A DNA stretch of 47,382 nt from Nitrosomonadales bacterium (GTDB lineage: Bacteria > Pseudomonadota > Gammaproteobacteria > Burkholderiales > Gallionellaceae), in assembly GCA_016218445.1 (NCBI GenBank), contig JACREC010000008.1, positions 1 through 47,382 of the forward strand, written 5' to 3'. The notes under the pieces were generated by a model, which did not search any database, had not been told where the DNA came from, and saw nothing but the letters and a program-made list of their open reading frames with translations. This document shows, in pieces, positions 24,468-31,915 of the stretch. Numbering within the stretch: the first letter of the stretch is position 1; each line of letters starts with the position of its first letter. The position numbers and the translations under genes were made by a program.

Positions 24468-25604
24468 TTGGACGAACTCATCGAACACGTTATTTCTCTG
24501 CCGCGCACCGTCAAACCGGTGCTGGCGATGGGCGCATGGTTCAAGAACACCCTGTGCATCACATCCGGGCAACAGGCATTTATCAGCAAGACTGCCGGCG
24601 ACCTCGATAGCCCGGATGCCTGCCGCGCCCATGTGGATAAGGCCCGCGCGCTGCTGGCCTGGCTGGGAGAAAAACCGGCAGTCATTGCGCATGACCTGCA
24701 CCCGGACTTTCATTCGACCCGCTTCGCCGCACAGCTTGCAGCGGAGCTGGATGTGCCGCTGGTGGCGGTGCAGCATCATCACGCCCACATCGCGGCAATA
24801 ACTGCCGAGCATCAGATAGATGAACCGGTGCTGGGTCTTGCACTGGATGGCGTCGGCCTCGGCAGTGACGGCAGTGCATGGGGCGGCGAGTTGTTGCGCG
24901 TGGAAGGCGCGGCATTCGAGCGTGTCGGCCACCTGCGCCCGTTGCCGCTGCCGGGCGGTGACCGCGCGGCACGCGAGCCTTGGCGCATGGCGGCGGCGGC
25001 GCTGCACGAATTGGGACGCAATGAAGAAATCGCGCGGCGCTATGCCAATGAGCCCGCAGCAATAACCGTAGCAACAATGCTGCAGCGCGGCCTGAACTGT
25101 CCGCGCACCTCCAGCATGGGGCGCGTGTTCGATGCCGCCGCCGGGTTGCTTGGCCTGTGCCACAAGATGGAATTCGAGGCGCAGGCCGCCATCGCGCTGG
25201 AGCAGGCAGCAACGCATTACATTGCCGCGCATGGCATGCCGCAGCCAGCGGCGAATGGCTGGCATATGGATGCAGCAGGCCAGCTCGACTTGCTGCCATT
25301 GCTTGCGCTGCTAGCTGACGAGCGTGATGCGGAGTATGGCGCGGCAGTTTTCCATGCCACGCTGATCGCCGCACTCACCGACTGGGCGGCGCAGGCGGCA
25401 CAACGCAGCGGAATAAAAACCATCGCCTGCGGCGGCGGGTGCTTTTTCAATAAATTGTTATCGGCGGGCTTGCGCGAGTGGCTTGATGGCACAGGTTTGA
25501 AAATGCTCACGGCAAAGCTGGTGCAGCCGGGTGATACGGCCATCGCGCTGGGCCAGGCGTGGGTGGCTGCGCAGCTTTTAACCCAGGATTCATTGGGTTT
25601 GTAA
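24468..25604 (+). CDS. hypF: HypF, C-terminal (Kae1-like carbamoyltransferase) part only
   Basis: The 378-residue protein covers the C-terminal half of HypF, which moves carbamoyl to the HypE C-terminal Cys for cyanide-ligand synthesis. The metal-binding VQHHHAHIAA, the nucleotide motif ALDGVGLGSDGSAWGGE and CGGGCFFNKLL are present. The acylphosphatase, zinc-finger and YrdC-like domains of full HypF (about 750 residues) are missing; the sequence starts where E. coli HypF would be near residue 360. I use TTG at 24468 with AGGGAG seven bases before it; a GTG at 24462 is also in frame. To my knowledge Ralstonia HypF1 is similarly short and works, so this may be functional. Confidence 0.85.
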   Translation: MDELIEHVISLPRTVKPVLAMGAWFKNTLCITSGQQAFISKTAGDLDSPDACRAHVDKARALLAWLGEKPAVIAHDLHPDFHSTRFAAQLAAELDVPLVAVQHHHAHIAAITAEHQIDEPVLGLALDGVGLGSDGSAWGGELLRVEGAAFERVGHLRPLPLPGGDRAAREPWRMAAAALHELGRNEEIARRYANEPAAITVATMLQRGLNCPRTSSMGRVFDAAAGLLGLCHKMEFEAQAAIALEQAATHYIAAHGMPQPAANGWHMDAAGQLDLLPLLALLADERDAEYGAAVFHATLIAALTDWAAQAAQRSGIKTIACGGGCFFNKLLSAGLREWLDGTGLKMLTAKLVQPGDTAIALGQAWVAAQLLTQDSLGL

Positions 25605-25730
25605 GGTTGGTCATCGCGCAGCGCTCCTGCAACACTGGTGAAGTTCCTTACAGACCGGCGCATCACTCAACAGGATGAAAAACTGGTAGCATGAAACCCA
25701 CCCGCTGGAAGACAAAAAACAGAGGGAAGC

Positions 25731-25744
25731 TCAATTACAATTGA
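25731..25744. promoter_or_regulatory. Short palindrome before the exported-protein gene
   Basis: TCAATT-AC-AATTGA lies 24 bases before the start of the gene at 25768. It may be an operator. Nothing else is recognisable in 25605-25767. Confidence 0.25.
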
Positions 25745-25767
25745 AGTTCGATTTATGAGGGATTGCA

Positions 25768-26154
25768 ATGCGTAAAGTTATTTTGATGATGTTGCTGGCT
25801 GTTGTGAGCAATAGTGCGATGGCGGAGTGGGTAAGTGTTGCCAGCAATAAATACACCGCCATCTACGTTGACCCCGCCACCATTCAAAGGGCGGGCAATA
25901 TGGCGAAGATGTGGATTCTGACTGACTATAAGACGGCCAACAAAGACATGGGTGAAGCATATCTGTCGACAAAGGATCAAAATGAATATGACTGCAAGGA
26001 AGTGAAATTTAGAAGGCGCGCTTCCTCCCAGCACTCCAAGAATATGGGCGGCGGTAAAGTGGTCTATAGCGACTCTTATACTACAAGGTGGAAGCCGGTC
26101 CCGCCTGACAGCGGCACCGAAATTTTGTGGAAATTTGCCTGTCTGAAGAATTAG
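25768..26154 (+). CDS. Small exported protein, surface-adhesin protein E-like
   Basis: The 128-residue protein has a clear signal peptide (MRKVILMMLLAVVSNSAMA, cut before EWV). The mature part (WVSVASNKYTAIYVDPATIQRAGNMAKMW) resembles the 'surface-adhesin protein E' family common in beta-proteobacteria, whose function is mostly unknown. Two cysteines (in DCKEV and FACLKN) could form a disulphide. Base composition is lower in GC than the flanking hydrogenase genes. It is convergent with hypX. Confidence 0.75.
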   Translation: MRKVILMMLLAVVSNSAMAEWVSVASNKYTAIYVDPATIQRAGNMAKMWILTDYKTANKDMGEAYLSTKDQNEYDCKEVKFRRRASSQHSKNMGGGKVVYSDSYTTRWKPVPPDSGTEILWKFACLKN

Positions 26155-26185
26155 CTGCTTGTGGTCTTGACATGCTTTGCCCAAC

Positions 26186-27865
26186 CTACGACTGTCTGTT
26201 GTCGCGGTGCCTGCACAAATGCCTCGGCGTCCAGGCATGGGGCGTCTTGTGCACGAACTGGTAGCGGGCATAGTGATAACTCGGGTCGAAGCCGTAGAAG
26301 TTGCGGCGCATCTCGGCCAACTCAAATTCGCGGTACAGCACCAGAGGCTTGATTGATTCTTCGCAGCGGCGCATCTCTGCTTTGGCGGCAAGGCGTCCCT
26401 CGTAATCCGGCATGACGGATAATTCCAGGGCACGCTTTTTCACCTCGCTGCGGAAAGATTCCATATCCGTTCCAAAACATGCGTCCACGATGCCCATGCG
26501 CCGCGCCTGTTCCGCGCCGAGCGGAAGGCGATTTTGCATGATGTCCTGCGCCTGCGCCGCGCCTATTCGCCGCGGCAGCGTGTAGCTCCACAACTCCGAG
26601 CCATAAAGGTTGCCCATGTTCTTGTAGTGCGGGTTGAGCACGACACCCGGCCTTGCCCAAACCAGATCGGCAGCCAATGCCAGAAATGCGCCGCCTGCCC
26701 CAGCATTGCCCGCGAGCGCCGCGATGGTCAGGTGGCTGGTCGTCCTGAGGATGGCCTCGGCCAGATCATCCATGGCCTGAATATTGTTCCAGGATTCATC
26801 CGCCGGGCTGTCGGCCGCTTCTATCAGGTTGAGGTGAATCCCGTTCGACCAGAAGTCCTCTCCCCCCATCAGCACGATGACCCGTGTCGGGCGCGCGCAG
26901 GCTTTGCGGTAGGCATCAAGCAGCAGGCGGCATTGTGCGGTGGCCATGGCGCCGTTGTAGAAATCGAAATACAGGTAGCCGACGCTATCCGCCTCTTCGT
27001 AGCGAATGCCGTCCGCGCCGGTATCATCCAATAGCGGAAGGCTCTCCGACTCGGAAGCAAAAGCAACGGACGCTGGCAACTTGAAAGTGTGCTCGCCGTC
27101 AGGCCTGCGCACGTGCCCGATGCGCACCGCGCCATCGCGCGTGGCCCTCACCACGCCGTGACCGCGCCAGCCCAGCAGGGCGCCCGGGCGGCCCGCCATG
27201 CCCGGCTCGGCGTGTGCATCGAAAAGATAGCAGTTCGAGCCAAACAGCTCATCGCGCACGCCGGGAAAACCATCCGCCGCATGAATCTTGCGCAGCACCG
27301 TTTGCGTGTCATCCGACTCCCAATTTATTTTCCGGTCGGCCTGCCGCATGAGGGGATGTTCCTTTCCGCGCGCGCCCGGCCATTCTTTCAGTGGGCAGGG
27401 TTGAAATCCTCCTTGGAGGTAACGCGCCACAGCCGTTTTGACCGCCCTGCTGGACGCTTCCGTAACCTGGTTGCGATACAGGCTGCTTTTTTTCGCCAAT
27501 CCCATCGGGAAAGTTTCCGCCGCCCAGATATCGCCCCCGTCCATGACGGCATTGGCCTGCAGCACGGTCACCCCCCATTCATTTTCTCCGCGCTGGATGG
27601 CCCAATCCAGCGCGGAAGGTCCGCGGTCTCCGACAATCCCTGGATGAATCACCAGGCACACATTGTTCCGCCATACCGCGTCAGGAATCGCGCGCTTGAG
27701 AAAAGGCGCCAGGATGATATCCGGCTGAAAAAGCGCAACCGCTTCCTCAGTCACAGAATCGGCAATATCGAATTCAATGGAAACCTCATGCCCCTCCTCC
27801 GTCAGGTCAACGAACAGGCGCTGAGTGAGGCTGTTAAAGCTGTGGGTCAGGAACAGGATGCGCAC
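26186..27865 (-). CDS. hypX: HypX/HoxX, CO-ligand synthesis protein for [NiFe] hydrogenase
   Basis: The 559-residue two-domain protein makes the active-site CO from a formyl group (formyl-tetrahydrofolate) under aerobic conditions. The N-terminal half is formyltransferase-like (RILFLTHSFNSLTQR at the start, HPGIVGDRGPSALDWAI near 75-91), and residues from about 270 form an enoyl-CoA-hydratase-like domain (GNAGAGGAFLALAADLVW oxyanion region). I choose GTG at 27865 since homologues start MRILFLTHSFN; the frame is open to a TTG at 27934, but the extra 23 residues are not family-like. It points to hydrogenase assembly in air. Confidence 0.92.
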   Translation of the reverse strand: MRILFLTHSFNSLTQRLFVDLTEEGHEVSIEFDIADSVTEEAVALFQPDIILAPFLKRAIPDAVWRNNVCLVIHPGIVGDRGPSALDWAIQRGENEWGVTVLQANAVMDGGDIWAAETFPMGLAKKSSLYRNQVTEASSRAVKTAVARYLQGGFQPCPLKEWPGARGKEHPLMRQADRKINWESDDTQTVLRKIHAADGFPGVRDELFGSNCYLFDAHAEPGMAGRPGALLGWRGHGVVRATRDGAVRIGHVRRPDGEHTFKLPASVAFASESESLPLLDDTGADGIRYEEADSVGYLYFDFYNGAMATAQCRLLLDAYRKACARPTRVIVLMGGEDFWSNGIHLNLIEAADSPADESWNNIQAMDDLAEAILRTTSHLTIAALAGNAGAGGAFLALAADLVWARPGVVLNPHYKNMGNLYGSELWSYTLPRRIGAAQAQDIMQNRLPLGAEQARRMGIVDACFGTDMESFRSEVKKRALELSVMPDYEGRLAAKAEMRRCEESIKPLVLYREFELAEMRRNFYGFDPSYHYARYQFVHKTPHAWTPRHLCRHRDNRQS

Positions 27866-27945
27866 GTTGGTAAATTCGGGGCAGTTATGATAAGTTGCTT
27901 CATGTGTAGTAGCTCGGACTTTATTCGACAGCAAGGAGAACGGCT

Positions 27946-28308
27946 ATGGGTTTGTTTGAAAAAATTCTTGGTCCAAAATCAAAATACGACAAGAGCCTGC
28001 CCTATACCTATGAAGCCAGGATTCGCATCCTTGAAGGGAGCGAGGAATACAACTCCTACTTCTCGGACACGATTTGCGGCTTGGTGGAATATCTGCATCA
28101 GAATGACATAAAACCCGATGAGGTGCAGATTATCGAGGTTTACCAGAAGCAGGAATCCCCGATAGATACCAAGCTTTTTACCACGCCCGACCATCAGTGG
28201 CTTTTCAAGCCGGATATCTGCCGTTCGTTTGAGGAACATTACAAAGGGCACATCCAGGATAACACCTGCTCATTCAAAGACAGGGATTGCAAAGGCAGCG
28301 GCCCTTGA
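27946..28308 (+). CDS. Conserved-looking small soluble protein, function unknown
   Basis: I do not recognise this 120-residue protein with confidence. It is hydrophilic, has no signal peptide or membrane helix, and has four Cys in the ICG, DICRS, NTCSF and DRDCKG segments, which could bind metal. The ATG at 27946 has AAGGAG at 27933-27938. It is divergent from hypX, with about 80 bases between the two starts, so a shared control region and a hydrogenase-linked role are possible but unproven. Confidence 0.75.
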   Translation: MGLFEKILGPKSKYDKSLPYTYEARIRILEGSEEYNSYFSDTICGLVEYLHQNDIKPDEVQIIEVYQKQESPIDTKLFTTPDHQWLFKPDICRSFEEHYKGHIQDNTCSFKDRDCKGSGP

Positions 28309-28335
28309 TGGGTCAGAAACAGGATAGCTACGATT

Positions 28336-28576
28336 ATTGATCTTTCCGTAATTCATGACAAATACCTTTACAGCATCCGTCATTCCGGCGAAGGCCGGAA
28401 TCCAGACAATTAACATGAACCCCATGCAGTGGGACAACACCTCAAACACGGCTTTGTCCGCTGCGCGGAGCTATATGACAAGCTGGATTCCGGCCTTCGC
28501 CGGAATGACGAAGGGGTGGGTCTCGCCTACCGTGGCATTCTTCTCGAAAGTTGTCTTCAACTATGGAAAGCTCAAT
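28336..28576. repeat. Long repeat, copy 1 (downstream of hypE)
   Basis: This 241-base unit starts ATTGATCTTTCCGTAATTC and has paired CGTCATTCCGGCGAAGG arms (28378 on, and 28483-28510). It ends near CTATGGAAAGCTCAAT. It is a same-orientation copy of 31519-31736, with the first arm exactly 42 bases from the start in both. A further palindrome (CCCTGAGCGAAGTCGAAGGG, 28612-28631) follows. This fills the gap between 28308 and hypE. Confidence 0.8.
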
Positions 28577-28665
28577 GCAGCAATGCTGTCCACTTAAAAA
28601 AATTTCCGTTCGCCCTGAGCGAAGTCGAAGGGTCACCACGAACGGCTAAGTAAACAGCATTGCGG

Positions 28666-29721
28666 TCAGCAGATTCTTGGCAGCTGTTCGCCAAACAGCC
28701 AGTCCACATTACGGCGGCCACCGAAACGGGTTTTCATCTGCACAAAATGATGCGGGTCGCTGTGCACCGTGCCGATGATGGCAGACTCATCGCCGAGCGG
28801 GTGGGCACGCATGACCGCCAGCAGGCGTTCGGCATCATCCGGCGCGCAAATGGCGGCAAGCTTGCCCTCATTGGCGATATACAGCGGATCGAAGCCCAGA
28901 AACTCGCAGGCCGCTTCCACCACAGGACGCACCGGAATACTGGCTTCGTCGAGCAGCATGCCGACACCCGATTGCTTCGCAATTTCGTTCAGTGTGGTCG
29001 CCAGACCGCCGCGCGTCGGGTCGCGCATGGCGCGGATGTCAGCCCCGCTCGCCAGCATGTCCGCCACCAGGCCATGCAGCGCGGCGGTGTCCGATACGAT
29101 GGGCGCGTCGAAGGTGAGGTTCTCGCGCTTGCTCATGATGGCCATGCCGTGATCACCGATGGTGCCGGAAAGGAGAATGGCGTCCCCCGGTCGCGCCCGA
29201 TCACCCGATAATAGAATGCCATCAGCCACCACGCCCACTCCGGTGGTGGTAATGAATACGCCATCACCCTTTCCGCGTTCCACCACCTTGGTATCCCCGG
29301 TCACCATGATGACTCCCGCCGTCCGCGCGGCATTCGCCATCGAGTCCACGATGCGTTTCAGGTCCGCCAGCGGAAAACCTTCCTCCAGCACGAAGCTGGC
29401 GGCAAGCCACAGCGGGCGCGCGCCCAGCATGGCCAGATCGTTGACCGTGCCATGCACGGAAAGGCAGCCGATATCGCCGCCGGGGAAGAACAGCGGAGAA
29501 ACCACATGGGCATCGGTGGTCATGACCATGCGGCCAGCCCCTGATGGAGCCGGCAGCACGGCGCCATCGTTGCCCTGCGCGAGGTATTCGTTGGCGAATG
29601 CCGCGAGGAAAAGCTCCTCGATCAATTGCGCCATCGCCCGCCCGCCTCCGCCGTGGGAAAGGTCAACGCGCCCTTTGTGGATGTCCAGCGGACGGATGTA
29701 ATTTGATTTGATGGTGCTCAC
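28666..29721 (-). CDS. hypE: Hydrogenase maturation protein HypE
   Basis: The 351-residue PurM-like ATPase dehydrates a carbamoylated C-terminal cysteine to thiocyanate and hands cyanide to HypC-HypD. The chain ends in the diagnostic PRIC with the terminal Cys. An N-terminal DLSHGGGGRAM and the central MRDPTRGGLATTLNEIA are family hallmarks. The start is GTG at 29721, with AGAGG eight bases before it. A 405-base gap with two repeats parts it from hypD. Confidence 0.96.
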   Translation of the reverse strand: MSTIKSNYIRPLDIHKGRVDLSHGGGGRAMAQLIEELFLAAFANEYLAQGNDGAVLPAPSGAGRMVMTTDAHVVSPLFFPGGDIGCLSVHGTVNDLAMLGARPLWLAASFVLEEGFPLADLKRIVDSMANAARTAGVIMVTGDTKVVERGKGDGVFITTTGVGVVADGILLSGDRARPGDAILLSGTIGDHGMAIMSKRENLTFDAPIVSDTAALHGLVADMLASGADIRAMRDPTRGGLATTLNEIAKQSGVGMLLDEASIPVRPVVEAACEFLGFDPLYIANEGKLAAICAPDDAERLLAVMRAHPLGDESAIIGTVHSDPHHFVQMKTRFGGRRNVDWLFGEQLPRIC

Positions 29722-29742
29722 ACTGAAACCTCTATAAGTTTG

Positions 29743-29832
29743 TCATTCCGGCGCCCCCTATTCCCAACTCCCCCGGAAGGTGAGAAGACAATCGTCCCCT
29801 CTCCCGCTTGCGGGAGAGGGTCAGGGAGAGGG
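29743..29832. repeat. Degenerate CATTCCGGCG arm and CTCTCCCGCTTGCGGGAGAG hairpin
   Basis: A GTCATTCCGGCG arm (29743) and a hairpin with arms CCCTCTCCCGC/GCGGGAGAGGG (29797-29820) lie just before hypE. The hairpin also occurs at about 23301. The bases 29833-29947 hold nothing I recognise. Confidence 0.65.
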
Positions 29833-29947
29833 GCGTCGAGATAAATGAATCTGGATTCTCGATGTGTGTTCATCCCAAATAATCCATTAACCAGATTGAA
29901 CATACTGCCACAACCAATTCCTTTAACCACAAAGGCCCATAAGCATT

Positions 29948-30035
29948 GTCATTGCGAGGCCCGCAGGGCCGTGGCAATCCAGTGAGGCATCACGCTGCCA
30001 GAACCTCTGGATTGCCGCGCTTCGCTCGCAATGAC
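29948..30035. repeat. Inverted GTCATTGCGAG repeat between hypD and hypE
   Basis: GTCATTGCGAGGCCCGCAGG and a reverse-complementary ...CTTCGCTCGCAATGAC end bound 88 bases. This is a widespread type of proteobacterial palindromic unit. The bases 30036-30125 before the hypD stop show nothing further. Confidence 0.7.
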
Positions 30036-30125
30036 GGGTGCAATATACATTTGGCTCACTTTGACAACACGAGCCGCTTGTAGCGAGTTTCGAAGAACGG
30101 CCAAAATTTCCAATGGGTGCTGGGT

Positions 30126-31265
30126 TCATGCAGCAACAACCTCTGCATCCTTGAAGCGCCCATAGGTGTAATGCGCGGCGCAGGCTCCTTCCGAAGATAC
30201 CATGCAGGAACCCATCGGGTTTTCCGGTGTGCACACGGTGCCGAAAATCTTGCATTCGGTCGGCTTCCTGACGCCGCGCAAAATGGCTCCGCATTCGCAG
30301 GCTTTGTTATCGGGAACCGATGTGTAGCTGAGACCGAAGCGGCGCTCGGCATCGAATCCGGCATATTCCTGCCGGATCTTCAGCGCGGAATAAGGCACCT
30401 CGCCCAGTCCGCGCCACTCGAAGGTGCGCCGCAGCTCGAACAGCTCGGCCACCAGCGCTTGCGCCTTGCGGTTGCCCTCGCGCGTCACCGCGCGGGAAAA
30501 TTCATTCTCCACTTCGGCGCGCCCCTCGTTGACCTGGCGGATGAGCATCAGGATGCTCTGCATCACATCCAGCGGCTCAAAGCCGGAGATCACGACGGGC
30601 TTGCGGTACTCCTGCGCAAAGTGCTCATATGGCCGGGTGCCGATCACCGTGCTCACATGGGAAGGGCCGATGAAACCATCCAGAGGCAAGGTGCCGTATT
30701 CCCTTACCTCGGGGGATTGCAGGATGTGCGTGATGGCGGACGGGGTCAGCACATGGTTGCACAGCACGCTGAGATTGCCGAGTCCTTCCGCCCTGGCTTG
30801 CTTGATCAGCATGGCAGTCGGCGGTGTTGTCGTCTCGAAGCCGATGGCGAAGAACACCACGCTCCGGTCGGGATTATTCCGTGCGATGTTCAGCACATCG
30901 GCGGTCGAATAGATCATGCGGATGTCGCCGCCGCGCGCCTTCGCTTTCAACAGGGAAAGCCCGTGGGATGCCGGCACGCGCAAGGTGTCGCCATAGCTGC
31001 ACAGGATCACGCCCTGTTCCAGCGCCAGCCCGATGGCGAGATCAATGCGCCCGATCGGCAGCACACAAACCGGGCAGCCCGGCCCGTGTATCAGCCGGAC
31101 ATTGGGCGGCAGGAAATCCGCGACACCGTAGCGGGAGATGGCATGCGTGTGCCCGCCGCAAAACTCCATGAAGCTGTAATTGCGGCCCGTGTCCGCCGCC
31201 TGCGCAATCGCGCGGGCAATACCCAGCGCCAGTGTACCGTCGCGGAATTCATCCACGTATTTCAT
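30126..31265 (-). CDS. hypD: Hydrogenase maturation protein HypD
   Basis: The 379-residue [4Fe-4S] protein is the scaffold on which Fe(CN)2CO is built with HypC. Signatures are FCGGHTHAISRYG (about 35-47), GPGCPVCVLP (about 65-74), CSYGDTLRVP, and the cluster-binding cysteines in the last 60 residues (ACECG, CKIFG, CTPENP, GSCMVSSEGACAAHY). The ATG at 31265 shares a base with the hypC stop (TAATG), so the two are translationally coupled. Confidence 0.96.
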   Translation of the reverse strand: MKYVDEFRDGTLALGIARAIAQAADTGRNYSFMEFCGGHTHAISRYGVADFLPPNVRLIHGPGCPVCVLPIGRIDLAIGLALEQGVILCSYGDTLRVPASHGLSLLKAKARGGDIRMIYSTADVLNIARNNPDRSVVFFAIGFETTTPPTAMLIKQARAEGLGNLSVLCNHVLTPSAITHILQSPEVREYGTLPLDGFIGPSHVSTVIGTRPYEHFAQEYRKPVVISGFEPLDVMQSILMLIRQVNEGRAEVENEFSRAVTREGNRKAQALVAELFELRRTFEWRGLGEVPYSALKIRQEYAGFDAERRFGLSYTSVPDNKACECGAILRGVRKPTECKIFGTVCTPENPMGSCMVSSEGACAAHYTYGRFKDAEVVAA

Positions 31266-31504
31266 TATGCGGCTCCGGCATCGGCCTGCATTTCGCTTAT
31301 TTCCGCAAAGAGCCGCAACGTTCTTTCCGCCTCTTCGGTATCCAGCTTGCTCAGGGCGTAGCCCGCGTGCATGATGACATAGTCGCCCACCTGCACGTCT
31401 TCAACCATGGCCAGGGAAATTTCCCTGCGCACTCCGCCCAGGTCAACGATGCCCAGTTCATGCTCCCGCAGTTCCACGATGCGAACCGGCAATGCCAAGC
31501 ACAT
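31265..31504 (-). CDS. hypC: Hydrogenase maturation chaperone HypC
   Basis: The 79-residue chaperone starts MCLALPVRIVEL with the essential Cys2, and has the conserved DYVIMHAGYAL with the His that helps hold iron. It carries the Fe(CN)2CO unit from HypD to HoxH. A copy of the long repeat lies directly upstream, so the promoter must lie in or before it. Confidence 0.96.
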   Translation of the reverse strand: MCLALPVRIVELREHELGIVDLGGVRREISLAMVEDVQVGDYVIMHAGYALSKLDTEEAERTLRLFAEISEMQADAGAA

Positions 31505-31518
31505 CCGAGAATTCCTTT

Positions 31519-31736
31519 ATTGATCTTTCCGTAATTCATGACATCTGAATTTTCAGCAGCCGTCATTCCGGCGAAGGCCGGAATCCAGACAATTGAAAAT
31601 ACCATACGCAGTAGGACAACGCCATAAATACGCCCTTGTCCGCTATGCGGAGCTGTAGACAAGCTGGATTCCGGCCTTCGCCGGAATGACGGTGGGACTG
31701 GTTCTGCGTGTTGTCGCCAATTATGGAAACCTCAAT
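31519..31736. repeat. Long repeat, copy 2 (upstream of hypC)
   Basis: Same unit as 28336-28576: the ATTGATCTTTCCGTAATTC start, CGTCATTCCGGCGAAGG arms at 31561 and 31664-31691, and an ATTATGGAAACCTCAAT end. With copy 1 it brackets hypC-hypD-hypE as direct repeats. Confidence 0.8.
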
Positions 31737-31763
31737 AGTCTTCACTGACAACACGCTGCACAG

Positions 31764-31888
31764 CAGCTTGTTGCGGCGTAGGCTCACCTGCGGAGCAGGT
31801 TACGCCGTAGCCAAACTATTAAAGCGACTGCGTCGTAATAATTTTAGTTCCGGCATAACGCGCTACGCGCATTAGCCTCCACTGAAAT
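31764..31888. other. Intergenic stretch after mshQ with imperfect inverted repeats
   Basis: GGCGTAGGCTCACCTGC and GCAGGTTACGCCGTAGCC are imperfect arms (about 31774-31812). The rest (…CATAACGCGCTACGCGCATTAG…) is a degenerate palindrome. No gene is seen. Confidence 0.45.
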
Positions 31889-31915
31889 TACTAAAACAGC
31901 TTTGCCGTTTTAGTA
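31889..31915 (-). terminator. Hairpin over the mshQ stop codon
   Basis: TACTAAAAC and GTTTTAGTA pair perfectly around a nine-base loop; the TAA stop is in the stem. No long U tract follows on the minus strand, so this is a possible terminator or RNA-stabilising hairpin only. Confidence 0.45.
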
